A stretch of DNA of 17,521 nucleotides. Source: Deltaproteobacteria bacterium. GTDB lineage: Bacteria > Desulfobacterota > GWC2-55-46. Location: positions 1 through 17,521 of the forward strand of contig JACREV010000135.1 of assembly GCA_016218095.1 (NCBI GenBank). Reading direction: 5' to 3'. Under the pieces are notes generated by a model, which saw nothing but the letters and a program-made list of their open reading frames with translations, had not been told where the DNA came from and did no database searches. A program made the translations under genes and the position numbers. How positions within the stretch are numbered: the stretch's first letter is position 1; each line of letters opens with the position of its first letter. This document shows positions 6,724 to 12,694 of the stretch, in pieces.

Positions 6724-6746
6724 TCCCCTCCCATCAAGGGAGGGGA
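6724..6746. repeat. TCCCCTCCC/GGGAGGGGA hairpin repeat
   Basis: TCCCCTCCC (6724-6732), loop ATCAA, GGGAGGGGA (6738-6746). It is the partner family of the previous hairpin; it translates as HPPLNPLPSREG, another hallmark of repeat-derived false genes. Confidence 0.7.
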
Positions 6747-6799
6747 AGTTAAGGAGTTTTTGTTCTGTTTTACCAACACACAGGCGCAGGGCGGAGAAC

Positions 6800-6936
6800 G
6801 CCTAAGGGAGGCAGAGGCGAGCGCGCCGGGGCGATTAGACGCGTAGCGCCGCCGGTGCGCGCGAGCGGGCGGGGGAGGAGGGAAGCGTTAGGAGCCCCTG
6901 CGCAAAGTGCGCGGGAAGCGCGCAAAATGGCCTTTG
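6800..6936 (-). repeat. Large inverted repeat, right arm
   Basis: Counterpart of 6379-6530 in opposite orientation. It is best conserved at its outer end (6850-6936). The arms enclose about 270 bp holding the two purine/pyrimidine hairpins. Confidence 0.6.
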
Positions 6937-7032
6937 TAAAAAACTCAAAACGAAAATAGCTCTTTTATATTTTTTAATTCCGACGGTACTCACTGGCTCC
7001 GCTCCCTAACTAAGAGGATTGGATACTCCCAT

Positions 7033-7944
7033 TCACTGCGGGCAGGCGTAGGGGCCGGACTGGAAGTCGAGCGCGCCTCTTACCGCCTTTGCGAGGTCGA
7101 GGGCCGGGCCCGTGCCCTGAAAACGGACGAAGACGAGGCGCGGGACTTCGGTCGTGAGGCTGTTGTGGATGGCGGTTACATCGAGGCCGCCTTCGAGCAG
7201 GGCCTTGAGTATGTTGGATAGGCCGTCCTCGCAGGTGACGAACTCCCCTGTGACGAATGCGAGGTGGTCGCTTCCCGCGAACGAGGCATGGTTAGAGACA
7301 CCCATCTCCCCCTCGATGGTCTCTCCCTTGAAAGAGGCCTTTCTGCCTGCCGAGAAGATATAGACGCCGTTCTCCATCCTCCCATCGTGACCGAGCGCGC
7401 CTGAGATAATCGACGGGCTCAGGGTCCCTTTGGAGGGGTCTATCGGGGCGGTATCGACCTTAAGGCCCCTCGTATCTTCTATTTCCTCGAAGACCCTGTT
7501 GAGCGAGCGCGAGAGTTTGTCCTCGGCGCCCTTGGCGGCTATGCGCATGAAGAGGATGCGCGGGTTGTCGTCCGGGTAGCGGCGGTTGAGGGAAGTTACC
7601 TCGATGCCGCTACGAAGAGCGGCCGCCATAACCCTTCCCGCCTGTCCTTCGAGGAGCATGAGCTCTCCGGTGAGTATCGCCTCTTTACCCGACTTCTTGA
7701 ACGCCGCCCAGGACTTTAATCCCAGCTCCGGGGTGAGCACGGTCTCGCCCGACGTGACGCGTATGTCCGTGTGCGGTATCACGACCTTGAAGACATCCTC
7801 GCTGTTTTTGTAGACGCCTTTGAATCTGAGGCCGTCGAAGGGCGAGAGGTCGAGCCTTATCTCGGCGTGCGCCTCCGGGCCTGAGAGCAGTAGTGAGGAC
7901 GCGAGCATCAGGGGGAGATAAAGGCGCGCGAGGGTGCGGCGCAT
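7033..7944 (-). CDS. Exported tandem DUF1259 (LppY/LpqO-like) protein
   Basis: 303 residues. A Sec signal peptide (MRRTLARLYLPLMLASSLLL, ~28 residues, likely cut after AHA) sends it to the periplasm or outside. Two DUF1259-like copies follow. Copy 1, ~43-155: GVYKNSEDVFKVVIPHTDIR, LGLKSWAAFK, LTGELMLLE, SGIEVTSLNRRY, NPRILFMRI. Copy 2, ~166-293: ALGHDGRMENGVY, HLAFVTGEFV, GGLDVTAIHNSL, VPRLVFVRFQGTG. The family is known from LppY/LpqO-type proteins; no biochemical role is established to my knowledge. Copy 2 keeps the AIHN motif, while copy 1 has SLNR in its place. The ATG at 7944 has GGAGG 6 nt upstream; a longer frame to 8109 would run through a terminator and is rejected. Single-gene unit with a candidate TATAAT at 7975-7980. 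Confidence 0.8.
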   Translation of the reverse strand: MRRTLARLYLPLMLASSLLLSGPEAHAEIRLDLSPFDGLRFKGVYKNSEDVFKVVIPHTDIRVTSGETVLTPELGLKSWAAFKKSGKEAILTGELMLLEGQAGRVMAAALRSGIEVTSLNRRYPDDNPRILFMRIAAKGAEDKLSRSLNRVFEEIEDTRGLKVDTAPIDPSKGTLSPSIISGALGHDGRMENGVYIFSAGRKASFKGETIEGEMGVSNHASFAGSDHLAFVTGEFVTCEDGLSNILKALLEGGLDVTAIHNSLTTEVPRLVFVRFQGTGPALDLAKAVRGALDFQSGPYACPQ

Positions 7945-7974
7945 AGGGCCTCCGGAGATTTCATGTATGTGAGG

Positions 7975-7980
7975 ATTATA
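7975..7980 (-). promoter_or_regulatory. Candidate -10 box of the DUF1259 gene
   Basis: TATAAT on the minus strand, about 30 bp before the ATG at 7944 and just downstream of the terminator at 8013-8043. No convincing -35 box is found at 16-18 bp, so this is weak support only. Confidence 0.35.
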
Positions 7981-8012
7981 GCAGAGGCTTCCGGGTGTGG
8001 AAGGCCGCGGAC

Positions 8013-8043
8013 AAAAAAAGCCCCCTTCAGAGGAGGGGGCTTT
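8013..8043 (-). terminator. Rho-independent terminator of the moeA-mtnA unit
   Basis: On the minus strand AAAGCCCCC (8043-8035) and GGGGGCTTT (8025-8017) form a stem that runs into seven T residues (8019-8013). It lies about 200 bp after the small membrane protein gene and separates it from the DUF1259 gene. Confidence 0.85.
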
Positions 8044-8130
8044 AAGGGTTTGAGGCAGGCCGACTGAAATATATTCAGGGCCGTCGTTGCGAGCGCGTGG
8101 AAAACTCACCTTTTAAAAAACAAGCAAGCA

Positions 8131-8213
8131 GGTTGGGCTGAGGAACGAAGCCCAACAATCCATGAGCGTCGAATAAGCGTATTTTGTTGGGCTTCACTTT
8201 GTTCAGCCCAACC
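8131..8213. repeat. Inverted pair of GTTGGGCT-type intergenic repeats
   Basis: Unit A (8131-8158) runs GGTTGGGCTGAGG...AAGCCCAACAA; unit B (8184-8213) runs TTGTTGGGCTTC...CAGCCCAACC. Each is a hairpin by itself, and the two are near-complete reverse complements separated by 25 bp. A third, partial copy lies at 10925-10953. This type of GTTGGGC/GCCCAAC repeat is widespread in proteobacterial intergenic DNA. Confidence 0.65.
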
Positions 8214-8241
8214 TACATAATGCGCTCCCCGCAAGACAGAA

Positions 8242-8505
8242 CTACTGCTTCTGCTCCTCCTCCATCCTGTCGTAACCGTAGAAGAGAAAGTAGACGACGA
8301 CCCCGGCGAGCGTTATGAGCATGTATATGCCGTTATGGAAGAGGTACCAGGCTATGCCCCCGGCTATCCCGACGACGAACCCGACCCAGTTGAGCTTTTT
8401 TACGACCTTAGGGTCCATCTTCTTGACGGCCTTGTCGGCCCTCTTGTATATGAACATGAGGGCGATGAAAACGGCTATGATTATTAAGAAGCTTGTGATC
8501 GACAT
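8242..8505 (-). CDS. Small membrane protein, unknown function
   Basis: 87 residues with three likely membrane spans: ~4-20 (SFLIIIAVFIALMFIY), ~40-56 (WVGFVVGIAGGIAWYLF) and ~60-76 (IYMLITLAGVVVYFLFY). A basic segment, KRADKAVKKMDPKVVKKL, lies between spans 1 and 2, and the tail DRMEEEQKQ is acidic/polar. No family is recognised. Its ATG directly follows the mtnA stop (TAG then ATG, no gap), so translation is very likely coupled to mtnA. The mtnA 3' end has no clear separate SD. It is the last gene before the terminator at 8013-8043. Nothing in the sequence ties it to methylthioribose or molybdenum cofactor metabolism beyond position. Confidence 0.75.
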   Translation of the reverse strand: MSITSFLIIIAVFIALMFIYKRADKAVKKMDPKVVKKLNWVGFVVGIAGGIAWYLFHNGIYMLITLAGVVVYFLFYGYDRMEEEQKQ

Positions 8506-9546
8506 CTATCCCTTTCTGAAGAGCGCCTTTATTGAGCGGCTGTACGGGGCTTTTGCCACGCCCGCCTCGGTGATTATGCCCGTGACGAGCTTGTTCGGTG
8601 TTACATCGAAGGCCGGGTTCCTGACGCTCACGCCCTCGGGGGCGACCCGTTTTCCGGCTAAATGAGTGACCTCTTTTTCGTTCCGCTCCTCTATCGGTAT
8701 CTGGTCGCCGTGCTTTACCTTCAAATCTATGGTCGAGAGCGGGGCCGCGACATAGAACGGTATCCCGTGGGCCTTCGCGAGTAACGCGACCGAGTAAGTC
8801 CCTATCTTGTTGGCGACGTCCCCGTTCGAGGCTATCCTGTCGGCACCGACGACTACGGCGTCGATCAGCCCCTTTTTCATGATATACCCGGCCATGTTGT
8901 CGGTTATGAGCGTCACGTCGATCTTGTCTTTTTTAAGCTCCCACGCGGTGAGCCTCGCGCCCTGTAGAAAGGGCCTCGTCTCGTCCGCGAAGACCCTTAC
9001 CTTTTTCCCGGCCTCTATCGCGCCCCTTATGACCCCGAGCGCCGTGCCGTAACCGGCTGTGGCGAGCGCGCCGGCGTTGCAGTGCGTGAGGATAGTCGAG
9101 TTGTTCTTTATGAGCCTGCCGCCGTGAGCGCCTATCGAGCGGTTTATCTCTATATCCTCCCTGTGTATCTCCTTCGCCTCGGCTACCAACCTTGCCTTTA
9201 GCTTCTCTATCGGGAGCGACTTGTTCTCTTCGGCTACCCTTCTCATCCTCTCGATGCCCCAGAAGAGGTTTACTGCCGTGGGCCGGGTGGAAGCGAGGAG
9301 GTCCGCTACCTTGTTGAACTCCTTTTTGAACGAGGCGTAGTCCTTTGCCTTTATCTTGAGCGCGCCCAACGCCACGCCCATCGCCGCGGCGACCCCTATC
9401 GCCGGCGCGCCCCTTACGACCATATCTTTTATCGCGCCCGCGACGGTCTTATAGTCCCTGTAGGTCCTGTAGACCTCTTTGCCGGGGAGTATCCGCTGGT
9501 CTATCATTACAACGCTTGAGTTCTTCCACTCTACTGTCCTGAACAT
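8506..9546 (-). CDS. mtnA: S-methyl-5-thioribose-1-phosphate isomerase MtnA
   Basis: 346 residues. MtnA converts methylthioribose 1-phosphate to methylthioribulose 1-phosphate in the methionine salvage pathway or related shunts. Diagnostic blocks: RTVEWKNSSVVMIDQRILP at the start, VVRGAPAIGVAAA (~44-56), RPTAVNLFWGI, LTHCNAGALATAGYGTALG with catalytic C156, DETRPFLQGARLTAWEL, and VVVGADRIASNGDVANKIGT with catalytic D236. These separate it from eIF2B-type subunits and ribose-1,5-bisphosphate isomerase. The ATG at 9546 has GGAGG 4 nt upstream; an in-frame TTG at 9561 would place the SD inside the gene and is rejected. It lies 57 bp after moeA and abuts the membrane protein gene. No other salvage gene (mtnB, mtnC, mtnD, mtnK or mtnP) is in the window. 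Confidence 0.93.
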   Translation of the reverse strand: MFRTVEWKNSSVVMIDQRILPGKEVYRTYRDYKTVAGAIKDMVVRGAPAIGVAAAMGVALGALKIKAKDYASFKKEFNKVADLLASTRPTAVNLFWGIERMRRVAEENKSLPIEKLKARLVAEAKEIHREDIEINRSIGAHGGRLIKNNSTILTHCNAGALATAGYGTALGVIRGAIEAGKKVRVFADETRPFLQGARLTAWELKKDKIDVTLITDNMAGYIMKKGLIDAVVVGADRIASNGDVANKIGTYSVALLAKAHGIPFYVAAPLSTIDLKVKHGDQIPIEERNEKEVTHLAGKRVAPEGVSVRNPAFDVTPNKLVTGIITEAGVAKAPYSRSIKALFRKG

Positions 9547-9603
9547 CCGTCCTCCAGACAATGATATGTTATATGTAAAACGGTCTTGATAGTATGACTT
9601 AAA

Positions 9604-10845
9604 TCAGTACCCCGGGGTCTCTCGGGTGAAGACCGACGGGTCGAAGAATTGCACCTTTACGACGTCCCCGGCCTTGAACCCCTCGGAGTCCTTTGGGACC
9701 ACGACGAACGAGTTGGCCCTTACCATCGTGGAGATCACGCCCGAGCCCTGGCCTTCGAGCGGGGTCGCGGTAACGCCGGAGGCGTCGATCGTGAGTTCTG
9801 CCCTTATGAAGTTCATCCTGCCGGGCTTTATCTTTATGTCCTTCGTAAGCGTGGCTGAAAGGAGCGCGCTGAATATCCGGCCTCTGCCGGACATCTTGAG
9901 GAGCGCGGGGCGGACGAACTGCTCGAAGGCGACCATCGAGGAGATGGGGTTTCCCGGAAGCCCGAAGGCGGGCTTGCCCCCGATGACGCCGAAGGCGAGG
10001 GGTTTCCCCGGCTTCATCGCGACCTTCCAGAATATCATCTCTGAGCCGAGCTCCTTCAAGACGTCCTTTACGAAGTCGTAGTCGCCGACCGAGACGCCGC
10101 CTGAAGAGATGATGCAATCGGAGTTCATGGCAATGGAGAGTTTTTCGCGGAGGCTCTCCTTGTTGTCTCGCGCTATCCCGAGGTTTATGGGGACTGCGCC
10201 GGTCTCCGAGACGAGCGCGGCGAGCGCGTATCCGTTGCTGTTCGATATCTTCCCGAGTGGAGGGACTTCGTTTATATCCACGAGCTCGTCTCCTGTAGAG
10301 AGCACGGCGACGCGCGGCCTCTTGTGTACGAGTACGAAAGGAGAGCCGACTGTAGCGAGCATCGAGACCTCGGCAGGGCGGACGACCGAGCCCGCTGGTA
10401 TGACTATGTCACCGTTTTTGAAGTCCTCCCCTGCTCGGCGGACGTTCTCGCCCTTTTTCGCGCGCTCCTTTATGAGGACGAACCCTTCGCCCCCGCGCTC
10501 GGTCTTTTCCACCATCACGACCGCATCCGCGCCAATGGGCACAGGAGCGCCCGTCATGATGCGGACGGCCTCGCCGTCTCCGACCGGACCCTTCGGGACC
10601 TGGCCCGCCGGGAGGTCGTAGACGACCCTGAGCTTGACCGGTGAATCCTTGGAGGCCTTCTCGATATCGGCGGATTTCAGCGCGTAGCCGTCCATCGCCG
10701 AGTTGTCCCATGGCGGGTTGGGGCGCGTCGCTCGGATGTCTTCACCAAGTACGCGGCCTAGCGCCGAGAGGGCGTCGACCGACTCAAGCCCTAATGGTTT
10801 TATTTCTTTCAGGATTATTTCGACGGCTGATTCGACGGTGATCAT
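9604..10845 (-). CDS. moeA: Molybdopterin molybdenumtransferase MoeA
   Basis: 413 residues, normal MoeA length. It inserts molybdate into adenylylated molybdopterin, the last step of basic molybdenum cofactor synthesis. Motifs in order: WDNSAMDGYAL (46-56), RIMTGAPVPIGADAVVMVE (95-113), RRAGEDFKNGDIV (136-148), VLSTGDEL (181-188), SSGGVSVGDYDFV (247-259), MKPGKPLAFG (277-286) and GLPGNPISS (295-303), followed by the C-terminal domain IV. All acidic and glycine residues expected in the active site are present. The ATG at 10845 has AAAGG about 9 nt upstream. First gene of moeA-mtnA-membrane protein. A TATAAT lies at 10884-10889 on the minus strand, without a good -35. Molybdoenzymes presumably exist elsewhere in the genome; the neighbouring NirB fragment is siroheme-dependent and does not need it. 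Confidence 0.93.
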   Translation of the reverse strand: MITVESAVEIILKEIKPLGLESVDALSALGRVLGEDIRATRPNPPWDNSAMDGYALKSADIEKASKDSPVKLRVVYDLPAGQVPKGPVGDGEAVRIMTGAPVPIGADAVVMVEKTERGGEGFVLIKERAKKGENVRRAGEDFKNGDIVIPAGSVVRPAEVSMLATVGSPFVLVHKRPRVAVLSTGDELVDINEVPPLGKISNSNGYALAALVSETGAVPINLGIARDNKESLREKLSIAMNSDCIISSGGVSVGDYDFVKDVLKELGSEMIFWKVAMKPGKPLAFGVIGGKPAFGLPGNPISSMVAFEQFVRPALLKMSGRGRIFSALLSATLTKDIKIKPGRMNFIRAELTIDASGVTATPLEGQGSGVISTMVRANSFVVVPKDSEGFKAGDVVKVQFFDPSVFTRETPGY

Positions 10846-10883
10846 TATGGCACCTTTAGCGGGATTTTCAGCTAAAAGATATC

Positions 10884-10910
10884 ATTATAAGGGTTTCAAG
10901 TAAATCCCTT
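10884..10910 (-). promoter_or_regulatory. Candidate moeA -10 box and small inverted repeat
   Basis: TATAAT on the minus strand (10884-10889), about 40 bp before the moeA ATG, partly overlaps an imperfect inverted repeat: AAGGGTTT (10889-10896) against AAATCCCTT (10902-10910) with one bulge. No consensus -35 lies at the right distance, so an activator or a poor -35 would be needed. Confidence 0.3.
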
Positions 10911-10924
10911 TTACGACAGTCTTT

Positions 10925-10953
10925 TTGTTGGGCTTCGCTATGCTCAACCTACA
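10925..10953 (+). repeat. Partial GTTGGGCT-type repeat, third copy
   Basis: TTGTTGGGCTTCGC followed by CTCAACCTACA. It matches unit B at 8184-8213 plus its ACCTACA flank, but has lost the central CAGCCC half of the stem, so it is a degenerate copy. Confidence 0.55.
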
Positions 10954-10975
10954 CCCCTGAACCGAAATATTCATA

Positions 10976-11040
10976 GGCGTGACTAACGAGCCCCGCCCAA
11001 GCGCGGTTGTTCAAGCCGCGCTTATAGTTGAGTGTTAGTC
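10976..11040. repeat. Nested hairpin sharing the GACTAACGAG core
   Basis: Outer arms GACTAAC (10981-10987) and GTTAGTC (11034-11040) enclose an inner perfect 8-bp stem, AAGCGCGG (10999-11006)/CCGCGCTT (11016-11023). The left edge GGCGTGACTAACGAGCCC matches GGCGAGACTAACGAGTCC of the hairpin at 6249-6285, marking a dispersed family. Confidence 0.5.
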
Positions 11041-11048
11041 CAGGCAAT

Positions 11049-11080
11049 AAAAAAAGCGGGGGGCTTTCGCTCCCCGCTTT
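11049..11080 (-). terminator. Rho-independent terminator of the radical SAM-transglycosylase unit
   Basis: On the minus strand AAAGCGGGG pairs with CCCCGCTTT, which runs into seven T residues (11055-11049). It lies about 170 bp past the transglycosylase stop because a 142-bp MITE-like element sits between them. Confidence 0.85.
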
Positions 11081-11100
11081 CAATCGACCTGTTTTATTTA

Positions 11101-11242
11101 GGCTACCTCTAAAAATTAGGAATTTTTTCTGAGGTCAAGGAAGGGCGGAAATAAAAAGCGGAGCATATATGGTAATATGTGAGCATTTTTATTTCCGACC
11201 TGACGCAGAGATCAGGAAAAAGAACAATTTTTAGAGGTAGCC
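11101..11242. mobile_element. MITE-like element with 17-bp terminal inverted repeats and TA flanks
   Basis: GGCTACCTCTAAAAATT (11101-11117) and AATTTTTAGAGGTAGCC (11226-11242) are perfect 17-bp terminal inverted repeats. Both ends are flanked by TA (11099-11100 and 11243-11244), as a TA target duplication would leave. Inside, CGGAAATAAAAA (11146-11157) and TTTTTATTTCCG (11186-11197) form a second perfect 12-bp pair, so the whole 142 bp can fold as one long hairpin. No coding capacity. It is more AT-rich than its surroundings. TA duplication points to an IS630/Tc1-type or some IS5-type transposase acting in trans; the family is not identified. Confidence 0.65.
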
Positions 11243-11246
11243 TATC

Positions 11247-12662
11247 TCAGCTCTGGAAGTCCTCATGCATGTAGACGAGCGCCACGTCCTTTTTCTTGCC
11301 TTTGGACCTCGCGACGCCGTCGGCCCTCACAGGCACGGCTATGACGGTACCGGGCTTAAGGTACTTTGCGCTCTTCATGTTGTTGATGTAGAGGATCGGG
11401 CCGACCGATGTCCCGTACCTCTTTGCTATCTTCGATATCGTCTCTCCGCGCCTTACCTTGTGCATCTGGAAGGCTATACGCTTCGACGGCGGGAGCTTCT
11501 CCATGTTTTCTACGAGCATCTGCGCGGTCCCGGCAGGGACCTTTATCTCGTAGTTGGGGTAGTTCGGCGGCGTGAACCAGCGCAGCAGTTCCGGGTTCAG
11601 CCTCTGTATCTCGTCGACGGTCGTCCCGGCGGCGTCGGCTATGACGCGCAAGTCGGTCGCATGCGAGATGCGGACCTTCTCGTAGGGGACCGCGTCGTTG
11701 TAAGCGACCGGCTCGAACCCGTAGCTGACCGGGTCCTTTGCTATGAGGAGGGCGGCGAGGTACTTGGGGACGTAATCCTTGGTCTCACGCCTGAAGGGCC
11801 TCTTGTGGCTCGCGAGCTCCCAGAAGTCTTCTGTATTGTGCTTCCTTACGGCGCGGGCGACCTTTCCCTCGCCGGCGTTGTATCCGGCGGCGGCCAGGTA
11901 CCACGAGCCGAACTGGTCGTAGAGGTTCCTGAAGTATTTGGCCGCGGCGTAGGTGGCCTTCTCCGGGTCCATGCGCTCGTCTATCCACCAGTCTACCCTG
12001 AGGCCGTACCGGAGGGCCGTCCCCCTTATGAACTGCCACATGCCTACGGCGTTGGCCCTCGAGCGCGCCCTCGGATTTAAACCGCTCTCTATGAAGGCGA
12101 TGTAGGAGAGCTCCTCGGGAAGCCCCTCCTCGCGGAGGATCGACTGGAGCATGACCATGTAGTCCTGAGACCTGCCCCACCACCGCTCGAAGTACTTCCT
12201 GCCTCTGGTCTGAAAATAGTTTACGAAGGACTCTACGCTCTTGTTGACTACGATCGGGACGTCCGGCATGCCGTCTTCTTCGGAGAGCGCGACGACCGGC
12301 TCGATCTCGTCGAGCGATGGCTCGGCAGACGGCGCGAGGTTCACGCACGCGAGCAGTTCGTCCTCTCCGAGGAACCCGCTCTCCTCAATGGAGGAGGCCT
12401 CGAGCTCGCAGGCCTCGTAAGATTCCGCCTCCACGAGCAGCTCGGAGTACTCCGTCTCCACGTCCTTGACGCAGTCTTCCTTCTCAAGCCCCTCGAATTC
12501 CGATGCGGCCCCATTGGACCCGGCGCATCCGGCTTCAGCCCGTATGCTCACGGCCGGCAACGTCCCCTGCAGGGCCTCAGGCGCGCCAACGGCCCCGGCG
12601 GCCACAGGAAGCGCGCCCAGGAGGGGCAGGCAGAAAAATAGCGTTGTAAGCGTCCTCTTCAT
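11247..12662 (-). CDS. mltD: MltD-like lytic transglycosylase with LysM domains
   Basis: 471 residues. A Sec signal peptide (~1-25, MKRTLTTLFFCLPLLGALPV) leads to the periplasm. Residues ~54-131 are strongly acidic with cysteines at 46, 64, 85 and 106. The SLT family 1 domain spans ~165-310: LSYIAFIESGLNP with catalytic E192, AVGMWQFI (205-212), WYLAAAGYNAGEG (254-266) and DYVPKYLAALLIA. A degenerate LysM (~328-376) and a clear LysM (~400-444, HKVRRGETISKIAKRYGTS...LKPGTVIAVP) follow. Family role: cleaves the MurNAc-GlcNAc bond of peptidoglycan to a 1,6-anhydro product; LysM binds glycan. There is no lipobox, so the protein is probably soluble rather than an outer-membrane lipoprotein like E. 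coli MltD. The start has GAGAGGA 4 nt upstream. It lies 32 bp after the radical SAM gene, same operon. Confidence 0.9.
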   Translation of the reverse strand: MKRTLTTLFFCLPLLGALPVAAGAVGAPEALQGTLPAVSIRAEAGCAGSNGAASEFEGLEKEDCVKDVETEYSELLVEAESYEACELEASSIEESGFLGEDELLACVNLAPSAEPSLDEIEPVVALSEEDGMPDVPIVVNKSVESFVNYFQTRGRKYFERWWGRSQDYMVMLQSILREEGLPEELSYIAFIESGLNPRARSRANAVGMWQFIRGTALRYGLRVDWWIDERMDPEKATYAAAKYFRNLYDQFGSWYLAAAGYNAGEGKVARAVRKHNTEDFWELASHKRPFRRETKDYVPKYLAALLIAKDPVSYGFEPVAYNDAVPYEKVRISHATDLRVIADAAGTTVDEIQRLNPELLRWFTPPNYPNYEIKVPAGTAQMLVENMEKLPPSKRIAFQMHKVRRGETISKIAKRYGTSVGPILYINNMKSAKYLKPGTVIAVPVRADGVARSKGKKKDVALVYMHEDFQS

Positions 12663-12694
12663 GCGGTCCTCTCGTCTGGTTGTGGAGCTTTGCG

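Larger units (their letters stand above)
6242..7032. other. Non-coding repeat island
   Basis: No credible gene is present. The open frame crossing 6299-6805 translates repeat DNA. Contents: hairpins at 6249-6285 and 6303-6327; a large imperfect inverted repeat with arms near 6379-6530 and 6800-6936; two purine/pyrimidine hairpins between the arms (6583-6605, 6724-6746); and an AT-rich stretch (6936-6985). The two flanking genes converge on this block. Confidence 0.7.

Noticed and set aside
6299..6805. 168-residue plus-strand open frame
   Set aside because: It translates the repeat island, including PLPLWERAGVRG and HPPLNPLPSREG strings that are hallmarks of false genes over widespread intergenic hairpins; it has no SD and no coding-like composition.
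7945..8109. 55-residue N-terminal extension of the DUF1259 protein
   Set aside because: It would read through the rho-independent terminator at 8013-8043 and precede a perfect signal peptide; the ATG at 7944 has its own GGAGG.
9547..9561. TTG start for mtnA
   Set aside because: The five extra codons encode the SD GGAGG of the ATG at 9546, which gives the family-typical N-terminus.
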